Positions 29,673 through 38,555 of a stretch of DNA of 64,000 nt are shown here, piece after piece. The notes below the pieces were generated by a model that ran no database searches, was not told where the DNA came from, and worked only from the letters and a program-made list of their open reading frames with translations. The translations under genes were made by a program, and so were the position numbers. Each line of letters opens with the position of its first letter. Within the stretch, counting starts at the first letter, position 1. Source of the stretch: Pseudomonas koreensis (GTDB lineage: Bacteria > Pseudomonadota > Gammaproteobacteria > Pseudomonadales > Pseudomonadaceae); contig NZ_JALJWP010000001.1 of NCBI RefSeq assembly GCF_024169245.1, forward strand, positions 868,001 through 932,000, read 5' to 3'.

Positions 29673-30395
29673 ATGCTGCGTTCAATTTTCCGTCGTCTCA
29701 CGAAGGCCCTGCTCTGGTTTGCCGGCGGCAGTGTCTTGCTGGTGCTGGTGTTTCGCTTCGTGCCACCGCCGGGCACGGCGTTGATGGTCGAGCGCAAGGT
29801 CGAATCCTGGGTCGACGGTGAGCCGATCGACCTGCAGCGCACCTGGAAACCGTGGAATGAGATCTCCGATGACTTGAAGGTAGCGGTGATTGCCGGCGAG
29901 GATCAGAAATTCCCCGAGCACTGGGGCTTCGATCTGCGCGCGATTCAGGCCGCTCTGGCCCACAACGAACTGGGCGGTTCGATTCGTGGCGCCAGCACCT
30001 TGAGCCAGCAAGTGTCGAAAAATCTCTTTCTGTGGTCGGGCCGCAGCTATCTGCGCAAAGGCCTGGAAGCGTGGTTTACCGCGTTGATCGAAGTGTTCTG
30101 GCCCAAGCAGCGGATTCTTGAGGTGTATCTGAACAGCGTCGAGTGGGATGACGGCGTGTTTGGTGCCGAAGCGGCGGCAAGGCATCATTTTGGCGTGAGC
30201 GCGAAATCGTTGTCGCGGCAGCAGGCGAGTTATCTGGCGGCGGTACTGCCCAATCCGCGGGTGTGGAGCGCCAGTCATCCGACCGGGTATGTGTCGCGTC
30301 GGGCTGGGTGGATTCGCCAGCAGATGAGTCAGTTGGGTGGGGACAGTTATTTGCTGGGGCTGAACGATTCGCGGCGGGCGCCTTGGGCTGAATAA
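29673..30395 (+). CDS. mtgA: Monofunctional peptidoglycan glycosyltransferase
   Basis: A 240-residue GT51 enzyme polymerising lipid II in the periplasm. An N-terminal anchor (ALLWFAGGSVLLVLVFRF) is followed by the catalytic motif VIAGEDQKFPEHWGFD with the key Glu, RGASTLSQQVSKNLFLW, and EVYLNSVEWDDGVFGAE. No transpeptidase domain is present. It converges on rpoH. Confidence 0.96.
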   Translation: MLRSIFRRLTKALLWFAGGSVLLVLVFRFVPPPGTALMVERKVESWVDGEPIDLQRTWKPWNEISDDLKVAVIAGEDQKFPEHWGFDLRAIQAALAHNELGGSIRGASTLSQQVSKNLFLWSGRSYLRKGLEAWFTALIEVFWPKQRILEVYLNSVEWDDGVFGAEAAARHHFGVSAKSLSRQQASYLAAVLPNPRVWSASHPTGYVSRRAGWIRQQMSQLGGDSYLLGLNDSRRAPWAE

Positions 30396-30403
30396 ATCAA
30401 AAG

Positions 30404-30480
30404 CAAAGATCGCAGCCTTCGGCGGCTCCGACATGGGATTGCGTTTCACCTGTAGGAGCTGCCGAAGGCTGCGATCTTTT
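30404..30480. repeat. REP pair, class C, downstream of mtgA
   Basis: Inverted units of the GATCGCAGCCTTCGGC type lie directly behind the mtgA stop and just ahead of a bidirectional terminator. Confidence 0.9.
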
Positions 30481-30494
30481 GATCTTCCAAATGA

Positions 30495-30533
30495 AAACGC
30501 CCCGATCATCGCTGATCGGGGCGTTTTTTGTTG
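30495..30533. terminator. Bidirectional terminator between mtgA and rpoH
   Basis: The stem CGCCCCGATCA/TGATCGGGGCG is preceded by AAAA and followed by TTTTTT, so it works on both strands. It serves the convergent mtgA and rpoH transcripts. Confidence 0.88.
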
Positions 30534-30545
30534 CTGATGCGCTGG

Positions 30546-31400
30546 TTACGCGGCGATCGACAACTTGAGCTTGTTCATCGCGCTCTTCTCGAGCTGACGG
30601 ATTCGCTCGGCCGACACGTTGTACTTCTGCGCCAGGTCGTGCAGCGTGGCTTTCTCTTCCGCCAGCCAGCGCTGGTAGAGGATGTCACGGCTGCGCTCGT
30701 CCAGCACCTCCAGTGCTTCGTGCAGGTTGGTGTTGGAGTTGTCGCTCCAGTCGGCATCTTCCAGTTGACGCGCCGGGTCGTACCGGTGGTCTTCCAGATA
30801 GTTGGCCGGCGACTGGAAGGCACTGTCGTCGTCGGCTTCGGCAGCCGGGTCGAAGGCCATGTCGTGGCCGGTCAGACGGCTTTCCATCTCGCGCACTTCC
30901 CGCGGCTCGACGCCGAGGCTTTCCGCCACACGGTGGACTTCCTCGTTGTTCAGCCACGCCAGACGTTTCTTCTGGCTGCGCAGGTTGAAGAACAGCTTGC
31001 GCTGGGCCTTGGTGGTCGCGACTTTCACAATGCGCCAGTTGCGCAGGATGAACTCGTGAATTTCCGCCTTGATCCAGTGCACGGCGAACGACACCAGACG
31101 CACACCCATTTCCGGGTTGAAGCGCTTGACGGCCTTCATCAGGCCGACGTTACCTTCCTGGATCAGGTCAGCCTGAGCCAGACCGTAGCCGGAGTAGCTA
31201 CGGGCAATGTGTACGACAAAACGCAGGTGGGCGAGCACCATCTGCCGAGCCGCCCCCAAATCCTGCTCATAGTAGAGACTCTCGGCCAGTTCACGCTCCT
31301 GCTCCGGCGTCAGCAATGGAATGCTGTTGACGGTGTGCACGTAGGCTTCCAGGTTCGCACCCGGAACCAGCGCATACGCAGGTTGCAAAGAATTGGTCAT
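30546..31400 (-). CDS. rpoH: Heat-shock sigma factor sigma-32
   Basis: A 284-residue sigma-70 family protein with region 2 ([33 protein letters not shown] read in part), the RpoH box [13 protein letters not shown], and region 4 ending [17 protein letters not shown]. The start at 31400 gives [14 protein letters not shown], with GGGAGG upstream. It directs the heat-shock regulon. The ftsY-ftsE-ftsX-rpoH order is the classical gamma-proteobacterial one. Confidence 0.97.
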   Translation of the reverse strand: MTNSLQPAYALVPGANLEAYVHTVNSIPLLTPEQERELAESLYYEQDLGAARQMVLAHLRFVVHIARSYSGYGLAQADLIQEGNVGLMKAVKRFNPEMGVRLVSFAVHWIKAEIHEFILRNWRIVKVATTKAQRKLFFNLRSQKKRLAWLNNEEVHRVAESLGVEPREVREMESRLTGHDMAFDPAAEADDDSAFQSPANYLEDHRYDPARQLEDADWSDNSNTNLHEALEVLDERSRDILYQRWLAEEKATLHDLAQKYNVSAERIRQLEKSAMNKLKLSIAA

Positions 31401-31456
31401 ACGAAAAAACCTCCCACTCACATACTCGTGCCTCTCGGCACTGCGAAAAATTGACC

Positions 31457-31478
31457 GGGAACTCAGGTACAAGTTCCC
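31457..31478 (-). promoter_or_regulatory. Inverted repeat in the ftsX-rpoH gap
   Basis: GGGAACT-8 bases-AGTTCCC lies 57 bases upstream of the rpoH start, in a gap of 115 bases. On the minus strand it is followed by GGTCAATTTTT, so it could be a weak ftsX terminator, an operator, or part of an rpoH leader fold. Confidence 0.4.
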
Positions 31479-31515
31479 ATAAAAACCGCAAGGTCAATCA
31501 CGCGCAAAAAAGATT

Positions 31516-32541
31516 CTACTTCGGCGCCAGCTCCCTGAGATGACGTGCGACTGCAATCCATGCACCGATATAACCCAACAGCACCGCGCCAAGCAAGAGC
31601 GACAGACCGTCCGCCACTGGCACACCGGCCAGGGCGAAATCACTGCCGTACAAGCCGGCCAGTCCAACCACTGCATCGTTCAGCCAGTTCAGGCCGAACG
31701 CCAATACACCCCAGGACAACAGCCCCGCACCGAAGCCATACAACGCGCCCATATAAAGGAAAGGGCGGCGCACATAACTGTCAGTGCCGCCGACGAGTTT
31801 AATCACTTCTATCTCGGTGCGGCGGTTTTCAATATGAAGACGAATGGTATTGCCTATCACCAAAAGTAATGCAGACACCAACAACACCGTCAGACCGAAG
31901 ACAAAGCGGTCGCCAAGCTTGAGGATGGCGGCCAGACGCTCGACCCAGACTAGATCAAGTTGCGCCTGTTGTACCTTGGGCAGCTCGGAAAGTTTTTGTC
32001 TTAATGCTTCGAGTGTCGGCTTGTCGACTTCGTTCGGCGTTACCAGCACCACCCCCGGCAACGGGTTCTCTGGCAGCTCACGCAGGGCTTCACCCAGACC
32101 GGACTGCTGCTGGAACTCTTCCAGCGCCTGATCGCGGCCGACATACTCGGCATCAGCGACGCCGGGCATGCCTTTGATCTGCTCACGCAGCGCTTCGCCT
32201 TGCTCCGGGCTGGCGTCGAGTTGCAGGTACAGGGAAATCTGCGCCGCGCGCTGCCAGGAACCGCCGAGACGCTCGACGTTGTTGAGCAACAGCGACAGCC
32301 CCATCGGCAGACTCAACGCCACGGCCATCACCATGCAGGTGAAGAAGCTGCCGATCGGCTGTTTGCCGAGACGGCGCAGACTGTCGAGCAGGCTGGCGCG
32401 ATGGCTTTCGATCCAGGCGCGAAACAGCGTGGCGAAATCCGGGCCGTCGTCATCGTCGTGTTTTTTCTTCTTCTGCGGTTGCGGGTCGGCGGCTTTCGGG
32501 GCCACGCGCTCGGAAACCTTCGGACTGCGTGTCGCACTCAT
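31516..32541 (-). CDS. ftsX: Cell division ABC transporter permease FtsX
   Basis: A 341-residue membrane protein with a cytoplasmic Lys/Asp-rich head (about 1-35), four membrane segments, and a periplasmic loop between the first two (about 90-210). It partners FtsE at the divisome to activate amidases via EnvC. It overlaps ftsE by 4 bases. Confidence 0.95.
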   Translation of the reverse strand: MSATRSPKVSERVAPKAADPQPQKKKKHDDDDGPDFATLFRAWIESHRASLLDSLRRLGKQPIGSFFTCMVMAVALSLPMGLSLLLNNVERLGGSWQRAAQISLYLQLDASPEQGEALREQIKGMPGVADAEYVGRDQALEEFQQQSGLGEALRELPENPLPGVVLVTPNEVDKPTLEALRQKLSELPKVQQAQLDLVWVERLAAILKLGDRFVFGLTVLLVSALLLVIGNTIRLHIENRRTEIEVIKLVGGTDSYVRRPFLYMGALYGFGAGLLSWGVLAFGLNWLNDAVVGLAGLYGSDFALAGVPVADGLSLLLGAVLLGYIGAWIAVARHLRELAPK

Positions 32542-33209
32542 ACCCCGGCCTCCCCGTCGCCGATCAAGCGGCCGCGTTGCAGGGTCAGCATGCGGTGACG
32601 CATGCGCGCGATCAGCGCCAGGTCGTGACTGGCGATCAACACGCTGGTGCCCAAACGATTGATGTCTTCGAACACGCCCATGATTTCCGCCGCCAGTCGC
32701 GGGTCGAGGTTACCGGTCGGTTCGTCCGCCAGCAGCAAGGCCGGGCGATGGACGATGGCGCGGGCGATGCCGACGCGCTGTTGCTGACCGGTGGACAGGT
32801 CGCCCGGGTACAGATCGGTTTTATCCGACAGCGCCACGCGTTCCAGCGCCGAATCGACGCGCTTGGCGATCTCGACCTTGGACAGGCCGAGAATCTGCAG
32901 CGGCAAGGCGACGTTGTTGAACACTGTGCGATCGAACAGCAACTGGTGATTCTGGAACACCACGCCAATCTGTCGGCGCAGGAATGGAATCTGCGCGTTG
33001 CTGATGGTGCTCAGGTCTTGCCCGGCGAGCAGCAGCTTGCCGCTGGTCGGCCGTTCCATTGCCAGCAACAGGCGCAACAGCGTGGATTTACCGGCACCGG
33101 AGTGACCGGTGACAAACAAGAACTCGCCACGACGGACTCGAAAGCTCAGCTCATGCAAGCCGACGTGACCGTTCGGGTAGCGTTTACCGACCTGTTCGAA
33201 ACGAATCAT
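32538..33209 (-). CDS. ftsE: Cell division ATP-binding protein FtsE
   Basis: A 223-residue ABC ATPase with Walker A GHSGAGKSTLL, signature LSTGQQQRVGIARA and Walker B PALLLADEPTGNLD. It works with FtsX in septal peptidoglycan hydrolysis control. It overlaps ftsY and ftsX by 4 bases each. Confidence 0.97.
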   Translation of the reverse strand: MIRFEQVGKRYPNGHVGLHELSFRVRRGEFLFVTGHSGAGKSTLLRLLLAMERPTSGKLLLAGQDLSTISNAQIPFLRRQIGVVFQNHQLLFDRTVFNNVALPLQILGLSKVEIAKRVDSALERVALSDKTDLYPGDLSTGQQQRVGIARAIVHRPALLLADEPTGNLDPRLAAEIMGVFEDINRLGTSVLIASHDLALIARMRHRMLTLQRGRLIGDGEAGV

Positions 33210-34696
33210 GAACGCTCCCGCTCGGCAAACAGTGCCTGGACAAAGGGTTCGGCTTCAAAGGTGCGCAAATCGTCGATGCCTTCACCGACGCCGATATAGC
33301 GGATCGGCAGGCCGAACTGCTTGGCCAGGGCGAAAATCACCCCGCCCTTGGCGGTGCCGTCCAGCTTGGTCAGCGCCAGGCCGGTCAGTTCGACGGTCTG
33401 GTTGAACTGCTTGGCCTGGTTGATGGCGTTCTGGCCGGTGCCGGCGTCGAGCACCAGCAGCACTTCGTGCGGTGCGTCAGCGTCGAGCTTGCCGATCACC
33501 CGGCGAACCTTTTTCAGTTCTTCCATCAGGTTGTCTTTGGTGTGCAGACGACCGGCGGTGTCGGCGATCAGCACATCGATGCCACGGGCCTTGGCCGCTT
33601 GCACGGCATCGAAGATCACCGAAGCCGAATCGGCGCCGGTGTGCTGGGCGATGACCGGGATCTTGTTGCGCTCGCCCCAGACCTGCAATTGCTCAACAGC
33701 TGCGGCACGGAAAGTATCGCCGGCCGCCAGCATGACTTTCTTGCCTTCCAGTTGCAGCTTCTTCGCCAGTTTGCCGATGGTGGTGGTCTTGCCGGCGCCG
33801 TTGACGCCGACCACCAGAATCACGAAAGGCTTGTTCTGCGAGGCGATTTTCAGTGGCTGTTCAACCGGCTTGAGCATCGCCGCCAATTCGGCCTGCAAGG
33901 ATTTGTACAGGGCGTCGGCGTCGGCCAGTTCCTTGCGCGCAACCTTCTGGGTCAGGCGCTGGATGATCTGCGTGGTGGCCTCGACGCCGACGTCGGCAGT
34001 GAGCAGGCGAGTTTCGAGGTCGTCGAGCAGGTCATCGTCGATGGTCTTGCGCCCGAGGAACAGGCTGGCCATGCCCTCGCCGATGCTGGCGCTGGTCTTC
34101 GACAGGCCTTGCTTGAGGCGGGCGAAGAAACCGGCTTTGGTTTCTTCGGTGCGCGGGGTTTCGACGGGCGCTTCTACAGGCGCTTCGACTGGCACGATCG
34201 GAGCGACAACTGGTGCCGCGGCAAGCGGTGCAGGCGCAGGCGCAGGCTCGGACGGCGGGACAACCGGGGCGACGGGTTCGGAAATGACCGGCGCGGGCTC
34301 GGCAACCGGTTCAGGCACAGGCTGCGCAGCCACCTCGGCAACCGGCGCAGGAATCACTGGCGTCACATGTGGCGCCGCTTCTTCAACCAGCGCGACCGGT
34401 TCTTCTGCCACCGGCAAGGTCAGCCACGGCTCGGCGGCGGGCGTCAGCGGCAGTTCGGGAGCGGCCGGCGTTTCGGGCTCGGCTTCAGCCTCAGGTTGCA
34501 GCACCGGTTCGGCGATCGGCAGGACAATCGGCGCCGGTTCTTCTTCTATTGCAGGTGCTGGAGCGGGGGCCGGCTCAGGAATCGCGGGCGGCTGTTCGAC
34601 GACGGGTTCCTGCGGTTTCTTCCGCAGCCATCCGAACAGGCTTTTCTTCTCGCCAGCCGCAGCTGGGCTCTTCTTGTCGTCGTTGGAACCAAACAT
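33206..34696 (-). CDS. ftsY: Signal recognition particle receptor FtsY
   Basis: A 496-residue SRP receptor. The N-terminal A domain (about 1-190) is a low-complexity acidic Pro/Ala/Glu/Val-rich stretch. The NG domain follows, with the G1 loop VVGVNGAGKTTTIGKLA, DTAGRLHTKDNLMEEL and LTKLDGTAKGG. It docks SRP-ribosome complexes at the membrane. The repetitive A domain gives long spurious frames on the other strand. Confidence 0.96.
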   Translation of the reverse strand: MFGSNDDKKSPAAAGEKKSLFGWLRKKPQEPVVEQPPAIPEPAPAPAPAIEEEPAPIVLPIAEPVLQPEAEAEPETPAAPELPLTPAAEPWLTLPVAEEPVALVEEAAPHVTPVIPAPVAEVAAQPVPEPVAEPAPVISEPVAPVVPPSEPAPAPAPLAAAPVVAPIVPVEAPVEAPVETPRTEETKAGFFARLKQGLSKTSASIGEGMASLFLGRKTIDDDLLDDLETRLLTADVGVEATTQIIQRLTQKVARKELADADALYKSLQAELAAMLKPVEQPLKIASQNKPFVILVVGVNGAGKTTTIGKLAKKLQLEGKKVMLAAGDTFRAAAVEQLQVWGERNKIPVIAQHTGADSASVIFDAVQAAKARGIDVLIADTAGRLHTKDNLMEELKKVRRVIGKLDADAPHEVLLVLDAGTGQNAINQAKQFNQTVELTGLALTKLDGTAKGGVIFALAKQFGLPIRYIGVGEGIDDLRTFEAEPFVQALFAERERS

Positions 34697-35040
34697 GGAG
34701 GACGGCTATCTCACGGTAGCGACGCGCCATAAGGGCGCCCCGGCAAATAAATATTCGATGCAGAACAGACTGTGTTTCATCCAGCTTGTTCACGCGCAAC
34801 ATTTTGTCGAGGCACCGCAGGCACCTCAAGGATCGTTTTTACGATGGTCTAAACCGGCAAAGATCGGCGAAAACGCGGAGTTTAGTGGGAAAAACACAGC
34901 TTTGCGCCGCTAACCTAATCAGCTTTATCACACCCTCTGGCCTGATAGACGTGGTCGCCGGTAAAACGGATCAGTATCCTAGCACCCTCTCGCCCGCCGA
35001 CGCTAAGACCAAGCGGGCAGCCCAACAGGTTGAAAAACGA
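34697..35040. other. Divergent intergenic region ftsY / M16 peptidase
   Basis: These 344 bases hold the start regions of two divergent operons. The frame of the M16 peptidase stays open up to 34786 but has no coding character there. I see no terminator, REP or convincing operator. Confidence 0.5.
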
Positions 35041-36396
35041 ATGAATGCTCTAGCCCGCCGCGCTGCTGGCCTGCTGCTCAGCGCAGTCTGCCTGCCCCTT
35101 TCGGCCCTGGCGGCCGACCCGCAACCGACCCATGAATTCACCCTCGACAACGGTCTGAAGGTCGTCGTGCGCGAAGACCATCGTGCGCCAGTCGTTGTTT
35201 CGCAGATCTGGTACAAGGTCGGCTCCAGCTACGAAACCCCGGGCCAGACCGGTTTGTCCCACGCGCTCGAACACATGATGTTCAAGGGCAGCGAAAAAGT
35301 CGGCCCCGGCGAAGCCTCGCTGATCCTGCGCGACCTCGGCGCCGAAGAGAATGCCTTCACCAGCGACGACTTTACTGCTTACTACCAAGTGCTGGCCCGC
35401 GATCGCCTCGGTGTGGCCTTCGAGCTGGAAGCCGACCGCATGGCCAACCTGCGCCTGCCGGCCGACGAGTTCGCCAAGGAAATCGAAGTCATCAAGGAAG
35501 AGCGCCGTTTGCGCACCGATGACAAGCCGATGTCCAAAGCCTACGAGCGCTACAAGGCAATGGCCTACCCGGCCAGCGGTTACCACACGCCGACCATCGG
35601 CTGGATGGCGGATCTGGAACGCATGAAAGTCGAAGAACTGCGCCACTGGTACCAATCCTGGTATGCGCCGAACAACGCCACGCTGGTAGTGGTCGGTGAC
35701 GTCACTCCGGACGAGGTGAAAACCCTCGCCCAGCGCTACTTCGGCCCCGTCGCCAAACGCGAGGTACCACCGGCGAAAAAACCGCTGGAACTGGCCGAGC
35801 CCGGCGAACGCCAGATCACCCTGCGCGTGCAGACCCAGTTGCCCAGCCTGATGCTCGGCTTCAACGTGCCAAGCATTGCCACGGCCGAGGACAAACGCTC
35901 GGTCAACGCCCTGCGCCTGATCTCGGCGCTGCTCGACGGCGGCTACAGCGGACGCATTCCGACGCAACTGGAACGCGGCGAAGAACTGGTTTCTGGCGGT
36001 TCGTCGGACTATGACGCCTACACCCGTGGCGACAGCCTGTTCACCCTGTCGGCGACGCCGAACACGCAGAAGAAAAAGACCATCGCTCAGGCTGAAGCCG
36101 GCTTGTGGAAACTGCTCGAGCAGCTGAAAACCACTGCACCGTCGGCCGAAGAGCTGGAACGCGTGCGAGCACAGGTCATCGCCGGTCTCGTCTACGAGCG
36201 CGACTCGATCACCAGCCAGGCCACCGCGATCGGTCAACTGGAAACAGTCGGTCTGTCGTGGAAGCTGATGGACACCGAACTGGCCGATCTGGAAAGCGTG
36301 ACCCCGCAAGACATCCAGAACGCCGCGAAAAAGTATTTCACCCGCGAACGTCTCAGCGTCGCCCACGTCCTGCCTTTGGAGACGACTCATGAGTGA
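35041..36396 (+). CDS. M16 family zinc peptidase, catalytic member, exported
   Basis: A 451-residue pitrilysin-type protease. The signal peptide (MNALARRAAGLLLSAVCLPL, cleavage after ALA) decides the start at 35041. The inverted zinc motif HALEHMM (HxxEH) is followed about 70 residues later by the third ligand in EIEVIKEERR. The periplasmic location is inferred from the signal. It overlaps the next gene by 8 bases, which encodes a partner lacking the zinc site, so a heterodimer is likely. Confidence 0.93.
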   Translation: MNALARRAAGLLLSAVCLPLSALAADPQPTHEFTLDNGLKVVVREDHRAPVVVSQIWYKVGSSYETPGQTGLSHALEHMMFKGSEKVGPGEASLILRDLGAEENAFTSDDFTAYYQVLARDRLGVAFELEADRMANLRLPADEFAKEIEVIKEERRLRTDDKPMSKAYERYKAMAYPASGYHTPTIGWMADLERMKVEELRHWYQSWYAPNNATLVVVGDVTPDEVKTLAQRYFGPVAKREVPPAKKPLELAEPGERQITLRVQTQLPSLMLGFNVPSIATAEDKRSVNALRLISALLDGGYSGRIPTQLERGEELVSGGSSDYDAYTRGDSLFTLSATPNTQKKKTIAQAEAGLWKLLEQLKTTAPSAEELERVRAQVIAGLVYERDSITSQATAIGQLETVGLSWKLMDTELADLESVTPQDIQNAAKKYFTRERLSVAHVLPLETTHE

Positions 36397-37879
36397 GCGC
36401 AAAACCCCACGCCTGATGCTGCTCGGTCTGATTGCTGTCGCGGTGATCGGCTCGGCAGCGGTTTATCTGTCGCCAAGCGCTGACAGCAAGGCCAGCGAAG
36501 CACTGGATAACGCCAAAACCAGCCAAAAGTTGCAATCGCTGGCCGAACTCGACGGCAAGGCCCCGGCCAGCCGCAAGCTCGACGTGCAGACCTGGAACAC
36601 CGCTGAAGGCGCCAAAGTGCTGTTTGTCGAAGCGCATGAGCTGCCGATGTTCGACATGCGCCTGATCTTCGCCGCCGGCAGCAGCCAGGACGGCAACGTG
36701 CCGGGCCTCGCGGTGCTGACCAACGCCATGCTCAACGAAGGCATCGCCGGCAAAGACGTTGGCGCCATCGCCCAGGGTTTTGAAGGCCTTGGTGCCGACT
36801 TCGGCAACGGTGCGTTCAAGGACATGGCGCTGGCTTCGCTGCGCAGTCTGAGTGCTGCCGAGCAGCGTGAACCGGCGCTGAAACTGTTCGCCGAAGTGGT
36901 CGGCAAACCGACCTTCCCCGCTGATTCATTCGCGCGGATCAAGAACCAGTTGCTCGCCGGTTTCGAATACCAGAAACAGAATCCCGGCAAACTCGCCAGC
37001 CTCGAGCTGATGAAGCGTCTGTATGGCGATCACCCGTACGCGCATTCCAGCGACGGCAATCCGCAAAGCGTGCCGAAGATCACCGTCGCGCAATTGCGTG
37101 AATTCCATGCCAAGGCCTATGCCGCCGGCAATGCGGTGATTGCGCTGGTCGGTGATTTGTCGCGCGCCGAAGCCGAGGCGATTGCCAATCAGATTTCCGC
37201 TGCCCTGCCGAAAGGCCCGGCACTGGCGAAGATCGCTGCGCCGCAGGAACCGAAGGCCAGCGTCAATCACATCGAGTTTCCGTCGAAACAGACCAACCTG
37301 ATGCTCGCGCAACTGGGCATCGATCGCGACGATCCGGATTACGCCGCGCTGTCGATGGGCAACCAGATCCTCGGTGGCGGTGGTTTCGGTACGCGCCTGA
37401 TGAGCGAAGTGCGCGAGAAGCGTGGCCTCACGTACGGCGTGTATTCGGCGTTCAGCCCGATGCAGGCCCGTGGCCCGTTCATGATCAACCTGCAGACCCG
37501 CGCCGAGATGAGCGAAGGCACCCTGAAACTGGTGCAGGACGTGCTCGCCGACTACCTGAAAACCGGGCCGACTCAGAAAGAACTCGACGATGCCAAGCGC
37601 GAGCTGGCCGGCAGTTTCCCGCTGTCCACCGCGAGCAACGCCGACATCGTTGGCCAACTCGGCGCCATGGGCTTCTATAATCTGCCGCTGAGCTATCTGG
37701 ACGACTTCATGCGTCAGTCGCAGAGCTTGACCGTCGAACAGGTTCGCGATGCGCTGAACAAACACCTGAGCACGGAGAAAATGGTCATCGTCACCGCTGG
37801 CCCGACCGTGCCGCAAAAGCCGTTACCGGCCCCATCTGATAAACCTGCCGAGCAACCGCTCGGGGTTCCGGAGCATTAA
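36389..37879 (+). CDS. M16 family peptidase-like protein, non-catalytic partner
   Basis: A 496-residue M16 homologue with an N-terminal membrane anchor or uncleaved signal (LMLLGLIAVAVIGSAAVYL). Where the zinc motif should be it reads GLAVLTNAML, so HxxEH is absent. The R/Y substrate-binding pair of non-catalytic M16 subunits is present in REKRGLTYGVYS. It should complete the cavity of the preceding active subunit, as in other two-subunit M16 proteases. The stop overlaps the rsmD start by one base. Confidence 0.92.
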   Translation: MSERKTPRLMLLGLIAVAVIGSAAVYLSPSADSKASEALDNAKTSQKLQSLAELDGKAPASRKLDVQTWNTAEGAKVLFVEAHELPMFDMRLIFAAGSSQDGNVPGLAVLTNAMLNEGIAGKDVGAIAQGFEGLGADFGNGAFKDMALASLRSLSAAEQREPALKLFAEVVGKPTFPADSFARIKNQLLAGFEYQKQNPGKLASLELMKRLYGDHPYAHSSDGNPQSVPKITVAQLREFHAKAYAAGNAVIALVGDLSRAEAEAIANQISAALPKGPALAKIAAPQEPKASVNHIEFPSKQTNLMLAQLGIDRDDPDYAALSMGNQILGGGGFGTRLMSEVREKRGLTYGVYSAFSPMQARGPFMINLQTRAEMSEGTLKLVQDVLADYLKTGPTQKELDDAKRELAGSFPLSTASNADIVGQLGAMGFYNLPLSYLDDFMRQSQSLTVEQVRDALNKHLSTEKMVIVTAGPTVPQKPLPAPSDKPAEQPLGVPEH

Positions 37880-38493
37880 TGGCGACTCGAGCACCGAAAA
37901 AACCTGTGCAGAACGTGCACAACGGCGTCAATCAGCTGCGCATCATTGGCGGCCAGTGGCGCAGCCGCAAACTGAGCTTCCCTGACGCGCCGGGCCTGCG
38001 CCCGACGCCGGATCGGGTGCGCGAAACCCTGTTCAACTGGCTCGCACCGTATGTCGAAGGGGCCAAAGTGCTGGACCCTTTCGCCGGCAGCGGCGCGCTG
38101 TTTCTCGAAGCGCTGTCCCGTGGCGCGGCCACCGCTCAGGCACTGGACGCCAGCAACGTTGCGGTATCGAGCCTGAAAGAACACCTCGGCACCCTGCGCT
38201 GCAGCAACGGGCAGGTGCAGACTGCCGACGCGCTGCGCTACCTGGAAACCCAGACCGCGACGCCGTTCGATCTGGTGTTCCTCGATCCGCCGTTCAATCA
38301 GAACCTGCTGCCAGCAGTCTGCACTCTGCTGGAAGAACGCCAATGGCTGGCGGCCGATTCGTGGATCTACACTGAAAGCGAAACCGCGCCGTCGACGCTG
38401 GGCCTGCCGGGCAACTGGCGTCTGCACCGCGAGCAGAAATCCGGTCGTGTGTATTACGCGTTGTGGCAACGCACGGCAGACATTACCGGTTAA
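37879..38493 (+). CDS. rsmD: 16S rRNA (guanine966-N2)-methyltransferase
   Basis: A 204-residue SAM methyltransferase. It has QLRIIGGQWRSRKL, RPTPDRVRETLFNWL, the SAM loop VLDPFAGSGALFLEAL and the catalytic DPPF (LVFLDPPFNQ). It acts on the 30S assembly intermediate. Confidence 0.95.
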   Translation: MATRAPKKPVQNVHNGVNQLRIIGGQWRSRKLSFPDAPGLRPTPDRVRETLFNWLAPYVEGAKVLDPFAGSGALFLEALSRGAATAQALDASNVAVSSLKEHLGTLRCSNGQVQTADALRYLETQTATPFDLVFLDPPFNQNLLPAVCTLLEERQWLAADSWIYTESETAPSTLGLPGNWRLHREQKSGRVYYALWQRTADITG

Positions 38494-38555
38494 CGAAAGG
38501 CAAAACCTGCGGCGAGGGAGCGCTCTCCCTCGCCATACGCACATCGAGAACCCTC

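Noticed and set aside
33321..34913. 530- and 421-codon plus-strand frames over ftsY
   Set aside because: They arise from the Pro/Ala/Glu-rich FtsY N-terminal region read backwards, giving Ser/Gly/Thr or Gly/Arg runs typical of shadows.
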